A stretch of 64,000 bases of DNA from CAVQXR01 sp046330455 (GCA_046330455.1 JAXLSU010000014.1:1-64000), one strand, 5' to 3'; numbered from the stretch's first letter, positions 8,179 to 17,471 are shown. Made by a program: numbers and translations. The notes: a model not told the origin generated them from the letters alone.

Positions 8179-9219
8179 TCAGGCCGCGAGCAGGTCGTTC
8201 AGGTTGTGATCGAGAGCGGTGCGGGCAGCCTCGGTGGCCTCCCACGAGTAGTGACCCCAGAGGCTCTCGATCACGCGTAGCTCGCTACCGGGGATCAGCT
8301 GCTGCTCGGCCGAGCAGTCATCGACGGTGAAGAGCATGTCGGTCGCGAACGGCATCACCCGTGTCTTTGCGCTGATCCGGCCGAGCGCGGCCGCCAGGTC
8401 GCCGTCGGTGTGGCGAGAGACGTCGGCGTGACGCCATTTCCAGCACATCGCGAGCAGGTTGTTCGGATCCATGGGCGCGAAGTCGTCCTCGAAGAGCCTC
8501 CTGACGAGATCCTCGAGCGACTCGAAGCCCGCCTCGCGCCAGCCCTCGGTGCGGTACAGCTCAGGCGACAGCCCGGTCGCCGACCACACGTGGGCGTGCA
8601 GCCGAAGGCCGGCGCGAACCGCACTCGCCTCCTGGTAGTGGCCGAGTTGCCAGGCCTGATCCGAGCGGATCGCGTCCTCGGCCAGCCCAACGACGATCGC
8701 GTTGTGTGCGGTCGTCTTGGCCGTGCCCGCGACGGCGGCGAGACGTTCGACCATGTCCGGGTACCTCACGGCCCACTCGTACGCCTGCTGCGCGCCCATC
8801 GAGAAGCCGAGCACGAGCGCCAGGCGGTCGACTCCGAGCACCTCGGTGACGAGGCGATGCTGGGCGAGCACGTCGTCACCGATCGTGACGGTGGGGAACG
8901 CACCGCCTCCGAGCGGAGCGGGCACGTTGCTCGGCGAGGTCGAGAACCCGTTTCCGAACTGCCCGGGGCAGACGACGAACCAGCGCTCCGGATCGAGCGC
9001 CCGGCCGGGTGCGATCGCCGACTCGAGCGAGCTCGGCGAGCCCGAGTACATGTGCGGGAACAGGATCGCGTTGTCGCGCGCCGCGTTCAGCTGCCCGTGC
9101 GTCTTGTAGAGGAGCCGTGCCGACGGTAGGGTCACGCCGCACTCGAGCTCGAAGGCGCCGAGCTCGAGGACGTCGTGAGGGCCCTTCTCGGCTTCGCTGT
9201 AGTACCCGCCTGCGGACAC
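8179..9219 (-). CDS. Alpha/beta hydrolase of the homoserine O-acetyltransferase (MetX) superfamily
   Basis: The 346-residue protein has the overall architecture of MetX-type acyltransferases: LGAFELECGVTLPSARLLYKTHG at the start of the core, LVLGFSMGAQQAYEWAVRYP around residue 140 with Ser as nucleophile, and a C-terminal GHYSWE His. The elbow is GFSMGAQ and not the GGSMGG usual in true MetX, and no methionine genes are nearby, so it is more likely a hydrolase or transferase of other specificity. The start is GTG 9219. It lies 9 bp downstream of the nitroreductase-like gene on the same strand and is probably cotranscribed with it. Confidence 0.8.
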   Translation of the reverse strand: MSAGGYYSEAEKGPHDVLELGAFELECGVTLPSARLLYKTHGQLNAARDNAILFPHMYSGSPSSLESAIAPGRALDPERWFVVCPGQFGNGFSTSPSNVPAPLGGGAFPTVTIGDDVLAQHRLVTEVLGVDRLALVLGFSMGAQQAYEWAVRYPDMVERLAAVAGTAKTTAHNAIVVGLAEDAIRSDQAWQLGHYQEASAVRAGLRLHAHVWSATGLSPELYRTEGWREAGFESLEDLVRRLFEDDFAPMDPNNLLAMCWKWRHADVSRHTDGDLAAALGRISAKTRVMPFATDMLFTVDDCSAEQQLIPGSELRVIESLWGHYSWEATEAARTALDHNLNDLLAA

Positions 9220-9228
9220 CGGGAAAAC

Positions 9229-10599
9229 CTACATGCCGTGCCAGTCGTGCATGTGTGCGCGAACCTGGTCGGGAACGGCCTCCCGCGGGTAGTAGCGGTC
9301 GTAGAACGCGATGTCGAGATGGCAGGCCTGGTACCAGACCGTGGTCACGAACGGGTCGATCGTGGCCGGGAAGCGCCCGTACGTGTCCCAGATGTACCGG
9401 CACAGCGTCTTCGTCGCTTCGATCGCCTCCTCGCTCGGGGGAGGCACGGCCCGGGCGATGTCGGGCGAGAGCCACGGGATCTGCTGCCTGTCAGGGGCCG
9501 AGAAGATGCCGCGGTCACCCCAGCGCAGGTCGACGACGTGGTCGACCGCGGCGTCCATGCTGCCGTGAAACGGTGGGCAGCAGCCCTCGAATACCCCGGG
9601 CAGCCCGACCGGGAGGAGCTCGCCGGCGCCGACAGGGGCACCGTCGGGGACCCGGTGCAGCTCGAACCCGAGCGACCCGCAGGGCCCCGAGCCGCCGATC
9701 CCCTGCCACTCGGGATCACCGAGCATGGTCACGCGGCCCTTGCCGCCCGAGAATGGATGGCCACCGAGCCCGAGTGCCTGCGTCGCGATCATCAGGTTCT
9801 GAACGACGAGGCCCGGCTCGACGCCGTTCATGTCGACGAGCTGCCAGCGCTCGAAATCGGCGAGATCGACCGGGTGCGTGGGGTCGAGCAGCCCCGAGCG
9901 GACGAAGGGCTCGAGAGGATCCCTGCGAAGCTGTTTGTCGACGATGTAGTAGCCGTGGGGCCGGTCGAAGTAGAGCAGCATCGCGTTGATGCACTGGCGT
10001 GTGACATCCGAGATCGGGATGAAGACCGTCGAGCCCTCGGTATTGACGATCCACTCGTTGAACCTGAACAGGTTCGGGCGTCGCCGGGGAATCTCGAGAC
10101 GGCCCTTCTGGAGGCGGAGAGCGCTTCGGTACAGCGCATGCTGCTCGTCGACCGTCTGGTTCTCGACGTACGCCGTCGGCTTCACGTCTCGCAAGGGGAG
10201 TACGAACACGCCGTCGTCGTTCGTCCAGAACAGCTCGGTGCCGTGGATGGCGACCGGGCTCGGGTACGACCGGCCGGTGTACGACGCGAGCTTGTCGGCG
10301 CCCGAGGTCGTACCGTCGGCGGTCGTGAACGGCCACTCCTCTCGCACGACACCGGTCCGGCCGGTGGCGGCGGCAACGAGGATTGCCTCCTCCTCATAGG
10401 CCAGCGGCACGGGCTCGGCCTCGGAGCGGTAGGCGAGCGGCCCGGTGATCTCGGCACCGAGGGCAAACCGCCGGGCGCGGCGGGTGAAGATCGCATCCAG
10501 GGCGGGGAACTCGGCGGCGGCGCGAAGCGCTTCGGGCCTGACCGGCGGGCGCTTCGGGCGCCGCCGCACGCGGCTCGGGCGGGGCGTCGTGGCTGTCAT
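9229..10599 (-). CDS. Nitroreductase-like protein of unknown substrate
   Basis: A 456-residue protein that I place tentatively in the nitroreductase-like group. Near the N terminus it reads TRRARRFALGAEITGPLAYR then LAYEEEAILVAAATGRTG, which resembles the FMN-binding start of large nitroreductase-fold proteins, and a later stretch, NLMIATQALGLGGHPF, resembles the second conserved block. The rest is unfamiliar. No signal peptide is seen. The ATG at 10599 lies 6 nt after a TAGGAT hexamer on the minus strand and lacks a good ribosome site, so it may be leaderless. It is followed 9 bp later by the MetX-like hydrolase gene, suggesting a two-gene operon. Confidence 0.5.
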   Translation of the reverse strand: MTATTPRPSRVRRRPKRPPVRPEALRAAAEFPALDAIFTRRARRFALGAEITGPLAYRSEAEPVPLAYEEEAILVAAATGRTGVVREEWPFTTADGTTSGADKLASYTGRSYPSPVAIHGTELFWTNDDGVFVLPLRDVKPTAYVENQTVDEQHALYRSALRLQKGRLEIPRRRPNLFRFNEWIVNTEGSTVFIPISDVTRQCINAMLLYFDRPHGYYIVDKQLRRDPLEPFVRSGLLDPTHPVDLADFERWQLVDMNGVEPGLVVQNLMIATQALGLGGHPFSGGKGRVTMLGDPEWQGIGGSGPCGSLGFELHRVPDGAPVGAGELLPVGLPGVFEGCCPPFHGSMDAAVDHVVDLRWGDRGIFSAPDRQQIPWLSPDIARAVPPPSEEAIEATKTLCRYIWDTYGRFPATIDPFVTTVWYQACHLDIAFYDRYYPREAVPDQVRAHMHDWHGM

Positions 10600-10721
10600 A
10601 AGGAGATCCTATTGAAACACGGCTCGAGACATAAGCGATCGGGCGAGGTCGAGGTCGGCCTTCCAGCTCCGGCGTCACCTTGGCATTGGCCGTCGTGCGG
10701 AGGTGATCCGCGCTCACGCGC

Positions 10722-11405
10722 TCAGTACCGACCGCGCCGGCGCCGCTCCTCCTGCGGTGACTCTCCGGGGAGCGGCAGGTCCTCGGGCCTGCGTTCCTCG
10801 AACGCGATCGAGCAGGGCCCGACCGCTGCGTCGAGCTCGTCCTCCGCCCTCCACTCGAGCAGCCGCCAGCTTCCGAGCGGGCTCGTCTCGACACGCACGA
10901 CCGGCTGCGTCCGGGGCTCGCAGAGGATGAGTGGCAGCGAGGTCGTGTCGTGCCCGAGGCGCCGGTCGCGACGGGCTTCGACGCGCCAGCGAAAGGAGAC
11001 GAACGTCCCCTCGATCGCCCGCGGGAGCTCCGGCGGGAGGTCGATCCCGAAATGGAGCCAGTTCGTGCCCTCGCCGAGGCTTCCGAGCTCCCAGCGCTCC
11101 AGCCAGGCCTCGTCCTCGATCCAGATCGGGATCGAGCGCGTCCGCACGTCCCAGAGCGTGTCGAGGCCGAGCAGGCGCTTCTGCCCGACCATCTGCGGCG
11201 CGATCTCGAGCCAGGCCGCATAGCAGCGGACGGAGAGGAACACGGGGTTGGCCCCGTGGCGTCCTGCTCGCGCCTCGACTCGCCCTTCGATCCGTCCCGC
11301 TCCCCAGGGCTCGGCCGTATCGAGCGACAGCACGAACCCCGAGGCGAGCTCTGCGTGCTGGATCTGGCGGCCGCCGAGCTCGTCGGGAACGTCGGTCAGG
11401 AGCAC
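10722..11405 (-). CDS. Hypothetical protein, predicted beta-sandwich
   Basis: I do not recognise this 227-residue protein. Alternating hydrophobic strands (SFRWRVEARRDR, FLSVRCYAAWLEIAP, PVVRVETSP) and the phrase FRWRVEARRDRRLG resemble arrestin-like or Spo0M-like beta-sandwich domains, but this is weak. There is no signal peptide or membrane segment and the C terminus is very basic (ERRRRGRY). The start is GTG 11405, 30 bp after the stop of the exported membrane-anchored protein on the same strand, so the two may be cotranscribed. A 122 bp stretch separates it from the next gene downstream. Confidence 0.5.
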   Translation of the reverse strand: MLLTDVPDELGGRQIQHAELASGFVLSLDTAEPWGAGRIEGRVEARAGRHGANPVFLSVRCYAAWLEIAPQMVGQKRLLGLDTLWDVRTRSIPIWIEDEAWLERWELGSLGEGTNWLHFGIDLPPELPRAIEGTFVSFRWRVEARRDRRLGHDTTSLPLILCEPRTQPVVRVETSPLGSWRLLEWRAEDELDAAVGPCSIAFEERRPEDLPLPGESPQEERRRRGRY

Positions 11406-11435
11406 GTCACACGACCGGTGGGCTCGGCGTCACGC

Positions 11436-12539
11436 TCAGGGGGCCGCCCGCCGGCGCCGGCGCCGGCCCCGGAGGAACAGGCCGATCGCTCCCACGAGCG
11501 CAGCGATGAACAGGCTGAAGACGACGATGTAGACGACCTTCGCGCTCTGGGAGCCCGACTTCTCCTGGCTCTTCGCGAGGACGGGAACGGAGCCTGCCGG
11601 AAAGCGTGTCTGCCCCCCGTAGGCCTCCGCGCAGGCATCGCACTGGACGACCGTCTCGTAGAAGCCCTCCGGGAGGTCGGGCACCGTGAAGGTGAGCGAG
11701 ACCGTCCCGTCGGCAGCGCGTTCGAGCGTCCCGATCGGGATCAGCCCCTTCAGGTCGTCCGGCAGCGCATCGGTGGGGCTCGAGACCTCCACGAGACCCA
11801 CGGGCGCCCCGTCGAGATCGGGCGCGGCACTGCGATCGCCCCGCGCGTGGACGGTGTCGCCGGGCCCGGCCCCGAGCGGGACGAACGTGAGCCAGATCGG
11901 AGCCGCGAGGCAGCGCGCCAGGTCGTCGAGAGCGGTGTTCTCGTTCGGCCGCTCGTACGGGCAGACCCCGGGTGCGACGTACACCTCGCCGGGGCGGTCG
12001 GCGACGGCGACCGCGGCGGCCGGCTCGATGCCGACGAGCGCTCTCACGGCGACCTGCCCGTCGGCGAGCGAGCCGTCTCCGAGCTCGTCCCCGGGGTCGA
12101 GCCGTCCGGCGGGGAGCACCCCGTCCGGGTAGCGGATCGCCGTATAGGAGACGCCCTCGTAGGCGAGCGGATTCAGGATGCAGGCCCAGAGCCCGGCCTC
12201 GTCGAAGCCGCCGCAGCGGGCTCCGAGGACGAAGCCGGGGCTGCTCGCACCCGTTGCGATCACCGCAAGCGACGGATCGACGCCCTGGATCGCAAACACG
12301 TCCGTCTCGATGTGCTCGCGCTTGCACGTGTCGGTCCCGCCCGGCTGGTCGACCTCGCTGCGGCCGAGACGCTCGCCCCGGGGTAGCGTGACGGTCGCGG
12401 GGACGGGCTGGCTCCCGTAGTAGACGTCCCCGAACTGGAGGTAGCTCTGCTCCGGGCAGCGTTGCTGCTCGCCCGCACGGGCCTGAGCGGCAAGAGCGAG
12501 CGCCGCCGCCGTGACGGTCAGCAGGACGACCGCGATCAC
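11436..12539 (-). CDS. Exported protein anchored by a C-terminal membrane helix
   Basis: An unrecognised protein of about 367 residues. It starts with a hydrophobic export signal (VIAVVLLTVTAAALALAAQ, with cleavage plausible after ARA), continues as a Cys-containing extracytoplasmic domain, and ends with a single membrane helix (VVYIVVFSLFIAALVGAIGLF) followed by a run of Arg. The Cys pairs (CPEQ, CKRE, CGGF, CILN, CPYE, VQCDACAEA) suggest disulphides outside the cell. The start is uncertain: GTG 12539 gives a signal peptide without a basic n-region, and the upstream residues HRLSRP would supply one but have no standard start codon. It follows the APC permease gene by 62 bp on the same strand. 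Confidence 0.6.
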   Translation of the reverse strand: MIAVVLLTVTAAALALAAQARAGEQQRCPEQSYLQFGDVYYGSQPVPATVTLPRGERLGRSEVDQPGGTDTCKREHIETDVFAIQGVDPSLAVIATGASSPGFVLGARCGGFDEAGLWACILNPLAYEGVSYTAIRYPDGVLPAGRLDPGDELGDGSLADGQVAVRALVGIEPAAAVAVADRPGEVYVAPGVCPYERPNENTALDDLARCLAAPIWLTFVPLGAGPGDTVHARGDRSAAPDLDGAPVGLVEVSSPTDALPDDLKGLIPIGTLERAADGTVSLTFTVPDLPEGFYETVVQCDACAEAYGGQTRFPAGSVPVLAKSQEKSGSQSAKVVYIVVFSLFIAALVGAIGLFLRGRRRRRRAAP

Positions 12540-12601
12540 GGGACGGGAGAGCCGGTGGGGCGACCCGGAGGCCGCCCCACCCCACCTGCGTCTGCCTTCT
12601 G

Positions 12602-14230
12602 TCAGGCTTCCTCGTGGACGAAGCGGCCCACGGCCTCGTACCGCTCCGTTGCGCGAACCTTGTAGATCAGGGCGAGCAGGCAACCGGCCAGGAAGATTCC
12701 GAGCGCGATGTAGGGCACCCACTTCACCCAGCCCTCGTACGCGCCGAACGTGATCGCGGCGCGGTTCTTCATCATCAGGTAGTAGAAGAACGACATCGCC
12801 GCGGCGGCGATGATCGGCGCCACGCACGTCTTCCACCAGTGGAAGCCGTCGCGGCCCTCGCGAATGAAGTACGTCATGATCGCGAGCCCGACGACGGCCA
12901 TCAGCGGGATCAGCAGCGCGTTGCCCTGGAAGGGCATCCAGGTTCCGAGCTGGAGGAGCGCAACGAGCGGGTTGCTCGTCTCGATCCCGAGCTGTTCCTG
13001 CTGGCCGGTGCCGACCCAGCCGAACGCAAAGCACGCGTCGATGAAGACGATGAACACGCCGACGACGGTGGCGGCGATGAACGGGCTCTTGTGCTTCGGG
13101 TGCGTCCTCGCGAGCACCCGCGGGATGATCCCCTCGCGCCCCATCGCGAACAGGTAGCGGTTCGCGGTCTGCCAGAACGCGAGCGAGCAGGCAAACGACC
13201 CCGTGATGATCAGGACCTTGAAGATGTTCGTGATCCCGATCCCGGCGAACTCCTGGACGACCGGGTAGAACACGTTCGCGTAGTCGCCCTCGGGGAGCCC
13301 GTTCCCCGGCGCGAGCGCGGGTGCGTCTCCCGCGGCTCCGTACGAGGTCGCGACCGCCCAGACCCACTGGTCGTCCGAGGCGCCGTAGGCGCTGATCAGC
13401 ATCCACGACCAGAAGGTGTAGAAGATGCCGAGGCCGATCGCCGAGCCGTAGAGCGCGACCGCCATCATGCGCTTCGGGTTGCGGGACTCCTCGGCGTAGT
13501 TCGGCGCCATCTCGAAGCCGATCCACGACCAGAAGCAGGCGAACAGCCCGACGCCGGCGGCACCGGCGCCGAACACCCGCGCGGCGCCCTCGACGCCCTC
13601 GCCGCCGCTGAAGAACGTCGCCGGGTTCAGCGCCTCCCAGACGATGCCGTCGGGGCCGCCGCCCTCGACGACGACCGCGAACGAGAAGATCAGCAGGGCA
13701 AGGATCTCGCCGAGCAGGCAGAGACCGAGGATCTTCGCGACGACCTCGACGTGGAAGTACGTGACCAGGAACATGAGCGCGATGAAGCAGAACGCGTAGA
13801 TGCGCCAGTCCATGTCGAAGCCGCCCGAGAGATTGAAGATGCTCGTCTGGGCGAAGTAGGCGGTGACTCCGTTGACGCCCGCGGCGAAGATGATGTAGCC
13901 GGCCGCGATCCCGAACGCCGCACCCAGCCCGATGATCCGGCCGAAACCGTAGGCGAAGTACGCGTAGATCCCGCCGGCCGTCGTGACGCGACGCGCCATC
14001 TCGACATAGGCGACCGAGAAGATCGTGAAGGCGACCATCATGACCCAGAACGCCGCCGGCACGCCGATCCCGATCCCGTAGCCCGAGAGCGGATCGTTGA
14101 ACATCATCGCCGCAAGCGGCGCCGAGCCGGTGACGATGCAGAAGATGATCTGCGGCAACCCGAGCGCATTGCGAGCGAGCTCGTTCTCTCCCGCGGCCCC
14201 ATGCGCTTCAGCCGCGCCACTTGCCTCCAT
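12602..14230 (-). CDS. APC superfamily amino acid/amine permease
   Basis: Cytoplasmic-membrane transporter of 542 residues with about 12-14 hydrophobic segments, beginning with a short hydrophilic tail and then NALGLPQIIFCIVTGSAPLA, the typical first helix of amino acid-polyamine-organocation carriers. SWIGFEMAPNYAEESRNPKR is the conserved loop after the sixth or seventh helix. The ATG at 14230 has a strong ribosome site (GGAGGGG). The substrate is unknown: amino acids, ethanolamine or other amines are all possible. It heads a minus-strand series with the exported protein and the beta-sandwich protein, and a promoter is visible upstream. Confidence 0.85.
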   Translation of the reverse strand: MEASGAAEAHGAAGENELARNALGLPQIIFCIVTGSAPLAAMMFNDPLSGYGIGIGVPAAFWVMMVAFTIFSVAYVEMARRVTTAGGIYAYFAYGFGRIIGLGAAFGIAAGYIIFAAGVNGVTAYFAQTSIFNLSGGFDMDWRIYAFCFIALMFLVTYFHVEVVAKILGLCLLGEILALLIFSFAVVVEGGGPDGIVWEALNPATFFSGGEGVEGAARVFGAGAAGVGLFACFWSWIGFEMAPNYAEESRNPKRMMAVALYGSAIGLGIFYTFWSWMLISAYGASDDQWVWAVATSYGAAGDAPALAPGNGLPEGDYANVFYPVVQEFAGIGITNIFKVLIITGSFACSLAFWQTANRYLFAMGREGIIPRVLARTHPKHKSPFIAATVVGVFIVFIDACFAFGWVGTGQQEQLGIETSNPLVALLQLGTWMPFQGNALLIPLMAVVGLAIMTYFIREGRDGFHWWKTCVAPIIAAAAMSFFYYLMMKNRAAITFGAYEGWVKWVPYIALGIFLAGCLLALIYKVRATERYEAVGRFVHEEA

Positions 14231-14291
14231 ACCACCCCTCCTTCGAATCGCCGCGCCCCGGCGGGCCCGCGCCCGCCGGAAGATGGACAAC

Positions 14292-14319
14292 CCTATACGC
14301 GTGTTGAGGCGATTTTCAA
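14292..14319 (-). promoter_or_regulatory. Predicted promoter of the APC permease gene
   Basis: Read on the minus strand, TTGAAA (14314-14319) and TATAGG (14292-14297) are separated by 16 bp and lie about 60 bp before the permease ATG. This is a reasonable housekeeping-type promoter in an AT-richer patch. Confidence 0.4.
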
Positions 14320-14384
14320 GCCCTCCCTGTGAGCCACGCTTGCAGATATTCCTCCGGCGGGCGGATGGAGCGGCGCTCCTGTGT

Positions 14385-14390
14385 GATAAT
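14385..14390 (+). promoter_or_regulatory. -10-like hexamer before the first SDR pseudogene
   Basis: GATAAT ends 8 nt before the GTG at 14399, and there is no ribosome site. The spacing is the same as at four other genes in the window that look leaderless, so the dead gene seems to have kept its promoter. Confidence 0.35.
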
Positions 14391-14398
14391 GGCGCGCC

Positions 14399-15110
14399 GT
14401 GAAGGGCCTCCACGAATCCCGGATTCTCGTCACCGGTGGAACCTCCGGCATCGGCGAGGAGATCGTCGAGCGCCTCCGCTCCGAGCGGGCGCGTGTGGTG
14501 TTCACGGGCCGCTCGGTGGGGCGGGGCGAGGCGATCGTCGAGCGCACGGGCGCCCATTTCATCGAGGCGGACGTCAGGGACGCCGCGGCGGTGTCGGCGT
14601 CCGTGGACGAGGCGGTCCTGCTGCTCGGCGGGCTGACGGCGCAGGCGCTGTTCCAGTTCACGATGCAGACCTTCTCGAGACCAGCACGGTGCGCTCAGAC
14701 CCCGCCGTTGTAGACGAACATCAGGCCGCACCAGGCCGTCGATGTCCTCGATCGCGCCGGCGGCGCGGGTCGATCGCGGCGATGTCCGGATCGCGAGCCT
14801 GGTCGAGACGTCGGCGCGCGCCCACCTCGTCCTCGGCAGCTCGATCTGTCGCCCTGCGGGCCGCTCGCCATGGAGGCCGGCTCCGCACGGGATCCGCGTC
14901 AACGCGGCTCCGCTCCTCGGGCGACACGGCCCCCGGCATGGTCACCCTCACCGGCGGCGACGACTCGCGCCTCGACACGTCGTCCTGGCCTCGTGCCGCC
15001 GCTCGGGCGGGTCGGCACCGCGGCCGACGTTGCGGCAGCGACCGCCTTCCTGCTCGACGACGGCTCGTTCGTCAACGGCCATGCGCCTTCCTCGCCGAGG
15101 GCGGGGATGC
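14399..15110 (+). pseudogene. Short-chain dehydrogenase pseudogene (first of two)
   Basis: The first ~80 codons from GTG 14399 read as a good SDR: ILVTGGTSGIGEEIVERL (cofactor motif), then FIEADVRDAAAVSASVDEA. After about 14640 the frame no longer makes sense. Later SDR pieces appear in other frames: APHGIRVNA in frame 3, GMVTLTGGDDSRLDTSSW in frame 1, and LGRVGTAADVAAATAFLLDD with GSFVNGHAP in frame 2. The catalytic Tyr-Lys region is lost or scrambled. Several frameshifts and probably an internal deletion are needed, so this is a decayed gene and not a single sequencing error. It stands directly before a second decayed SDR. Confidence 0.8.
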
Positions 15111-15136
15111 GCGCATCCGTCCACTCGACCAAGGTG

Positions 15137-15909
15137 ATGAACGCTGGATGTACCCGGTTCCAGGGCAGGATCGGCTTCGTGACCGGCGGGACCTCCGGAA
15201 TCGGCAAGGCCTGCGTCGAGCGGCTCCGCCGCGAAGGGATGACCGTCGTAAACACGCCGGATCGAGGAGCGTGGAGTGGTGGTCGCCGCCGCGACCGGCG
15301 CGACGTTCTTCGCCTGTGACGCGCGCGATCGGACTGCCTCGGACGCGGCGGTCAGGAGGTGCTGCGCGTCGGCGGCGGCCGGCTCGACGTGCTCGTCGCG
15401 AACGCGGGGATCCTGATGGGCGGCCTGATCGAGGAGACGCCCGAGCCGGCGTTTCGCGAGCTGATCGAGGTGAACGTGACCTCTGTTTCGGGACGTCACG
15501 GGCCTGCTACGGCCCGATGGCGCAGGGGGCGGGTCGATGATCCACATCGCCTCCGACACGGGCGTCTCGCGGGATCCACGGCCTTGCCGCCTACTCGGTC
15601 ACGAAGGCGGGCGCGGTCGCGGTCTCGGAGCTGTTCGCCGGCGAGGGGGCGCCGCACGGCATCCGCTCGAACGCCGTCTGCCCGGGCGACGTCGTCCCGG
15701 GCGTCCAGGCGACACCGGTCGGATTCGAGCGCGACGCCGAGGATCCGTCCGGATGGGTGCTCCCGCCGTCGGGCCGGTTCGGAACAGGGGAGGACGTCGC
15801 GGCGCTCGTTGCCTGGCTCGCCTCCGACGAGTCGTTGCACATGAACGGCGCAACCCTTCGTCTCGACGGGGCTGCAGGCGCCACGTTCAACGTCCAGACC
15901 CGTGCCTGA
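15137..15909 (+). pseudogene. Short-chain dehydrogenase pseudogene (second of two)
   Basis: From ATG 15137 the text reads as an SDR start (RIGFVTGGTSGIGKACVERL). It then shifts frame near 15260 (ERGVVVAAATGATFFACDAR), again near 15355 (RLDVLVANAGILMGGLIEET), again near 15485 (GGSMIHIASDTG), and again near 15580 (AYSVTKAGAVAVSELFAGEG, then ASDESLHMNGATLRLDGAAG) to the stop at 15909. All canonical SDR blocks are present in order, so it was full length before at least four frameshifts. The stop overlaps the start of the next intact SDR by 8 bp, the relic of an operon. Confidence 0.85.
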
Positions 15910-16684
15910 CGGCCTGCTCGCGGGCAGGAAGGCGCTCGTCACGGGCGCTGCCCGGGGTATCGGCCTCGCGACCGCGCAACGCTTCTGCGAGGAGGGTGCG
16001 GCCGTCGCGCTCTCGGACGTCCTCGTCCCCGAGGTCGAGGAGGCGGTCTCGGAGCTCGCCCGCCAGGGGCACGACGTGGTGGGCGTTCCGTTCGACGTTG
16101 CCGACGAGGCTGCGGTCGAGGCCGGCGTCCACGAGGCACGGGACCGGCTCGGCGGTCTCGACGTGCTCGTCGCGAACGCCGGGATCGTCGAGCTCGTGCC
16201 GGCGCTCGACACGAGCATCGAGACGTGGAGGCGAATCCTCGACGTCAACCTGACGGGCGTCTTCCTCTGCCTTCGGGGCGCCGGCCGCCTCTTCGCTGAG
16301 CAGCGCCGGGGGGTGCTGCTCGCCACCGCTTCGCAGGCCGGCCGCCACGGCTACCGGGGTGAGGCCGCCTACTGTGCGTCGAAGTTCGGGGTCGTCGGCC
16401 TCGTCGAGGTGATGGCAAAGGAGCTCGCCGGGCTCGGCGTGCGGGTGAACGCCGTGGCGCCCGGAACGATCCGTACCCAGATGGAGGATCGGATCGTCGA
16501 GGGAGTGATGGCACGCACGGGATCGGATGCCGCGTCCGCGCAACGGTGGCTGCTCGACACGATTCCGCTCGGCAGGCAGGGAGCGCCCGACGAGGTCGCC
16601 GACGCGTTCGTGTATCTCGCCTCGGACCTCGCAAGCTACGTCTCGGGGACGACGCTCGTCATCGACGGAGGGGAGTGCTCGTGA
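15902..16684 (+). CDS. SDR family oxidoreductase
   Basis: Classical NAD(P)-dependent short-chain dehydrogenase of 260 residues. The Rossmann motif TGAARGIG is at residues 14-21, VANAG near 90, Ser in TASQAG near 141, and the catalytic Tyr-Lys in YCASK near 155, followed by VRVNAVAPGTIRTQME and a C-terminal GTTLVIDGG. The start is GTG 15902, which overlaps the end of the decayed SDR; its own stop overlaps the next SDR start (GTGA). The Asp in LSDVLV after the second strand favours NAD over NADP. The substrate is unknown; a hydroxy acid, sugar or polyol would fit. Confidence 0.92.
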   Translation: MPDGLLAGRKALVTGAARGIGLATAQRFCEEGAAVALSDVLVPEVEEAVSELARQGHDVVGVPFDVADEAAVEAGVHEARDRLGGLDVLVANAGIVELVPALDTSIETWRRILDVNLTGVFLCLRGAGRLFAEQRRGVLLATASQAGRHGYRGEAAYCASKFGVVGLVEVMAKELAGLGVRVNAVAPGTIRTQMEDRIVEGVMARTGSDAASAQRWLLDTIPLGRQGAPDEVADAFVYLASDLASYVSGTTLVIDGGECS

Positions 16685-17469
16685 GCCTCGAGCGCAGGCT
16701 GGAGGGGAAGGTGGCGCTCGTCACGGGCGCCGCGAGCGGCAACGGAAGGGCGATGGCGCTGCGCTTCGCCCGCGAGGGTGCTGCGGTCGTCTGCGCCGAC
16801 GTTCGCGAGGACCCGGACCCGAGGGGCGGCGACGAGGGCATACCGACGCACGAGGAGATCGTCGCCGCCGGCGGGCGAGCACTGTTCGCTCGGTGCGACG
16901 TCACGAGCGGCGAGGAGGTGCGGGCCGCGGTCGAGGCCGCGGTCGGCGAGCTCGGGCGCCTCGACATCGCGGTCGCGAACGCGGGCGTCAACATCGGCGT
17001 CAACGATCTCGTCGACGAACCGTGGGAGCAGTACGCAGGGACGGTCGCGGTCAACCAGCACGGGGTCTGGTGGACGTGCAGGGAGGCGGCCCGGGCGCTC
17101 GTCGCCCAGGGTGAAGGCGGCCGGATCATCGTGATCGCGTCGGTCGCAGGGCTGACCGGCTCGCCGACCGGGATCGCGTACAACTCGTCGAAGGGCGCGG
17201 CCGTGCAGATGGCCCGTACGCTCGCCGTCCAGCTCGCTCCGCACGGGATCACGGTCAACGCGATCTGTCCCGGCTGGATCCGGACGGCGATGACGAAGGA
17301 GACGCAGGAGACCCCGGAGAAGCTCGCCCACGCCGAGTCGATCCACCCGCTCGGGTACATGGGCACGCCGGACGACGTTGCCGGGGCGGCGTTCTTCCTC
17401 GCCTCCGACGACGCCGCGTGGGTGACCGGGATCGTGCTCCCCGTCGACGGCGGCTACACGGCGATCTAG
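16681..17469 (+). CDS. SDR family oxidoreductase
   Basis: Second intact SDR, 262 residues, translationally coupled to the previous one. The cofactor motif is TGAASGNG, with Asn replacing the usual Ile. After strand two it has CADVREDPDPRGGDEG, a loop longer than in classical SDRs, somewhat like the insertion of mycofactocin-linked SDRs; this is only a resemblance, as no mycofactocin genes are in the window. VANAGVNIG, the catalytic YNSSK and GITVNAICPGWIRTAM are normal. The start is GTG 16681. The gene ends 2 nt before the beta-lactamase-like gene, so three genes form one operon. Confidence 0.92.
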   Translation: MSLERRLEGKVALVTGAASGNGRAMALRFAREGAAVVCADVREDPDPRGGDEGIPTHEEIVAAGGRALFARCDVTSGEEVRAAVEAAVGELGRLDIAVANAGVNIGVNDLVDEPWEQYAGTVAVNQHGVWWTCREAARALVAQGEGGRIIVIASVAGLTGSPTGIAYNSSKGAAVQMARTLAVQLAPHGITVNAICPGWIRTAMTKETQETPEKLAHAESIHPLGYMGTPDDVAGAAFFLASDDAAWVTGIVLPVDGGYTAI

Positions 17470-17471
17470 TC

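Noticed and set aside
10722..14902. Plus-strand frames through the permease region, such as 11 to 14.3 kb
   Set aside because: They are charged, low-complexity translations (DRE/RGE-rich) antisense to clear membrane and exported proteins.
16681..17469. Mycofactocin-dependent SDR
   Set aside because: The longer loop after the second strand is suggestive, but no mycofactocin genes are in the window and the resemblance is weak.
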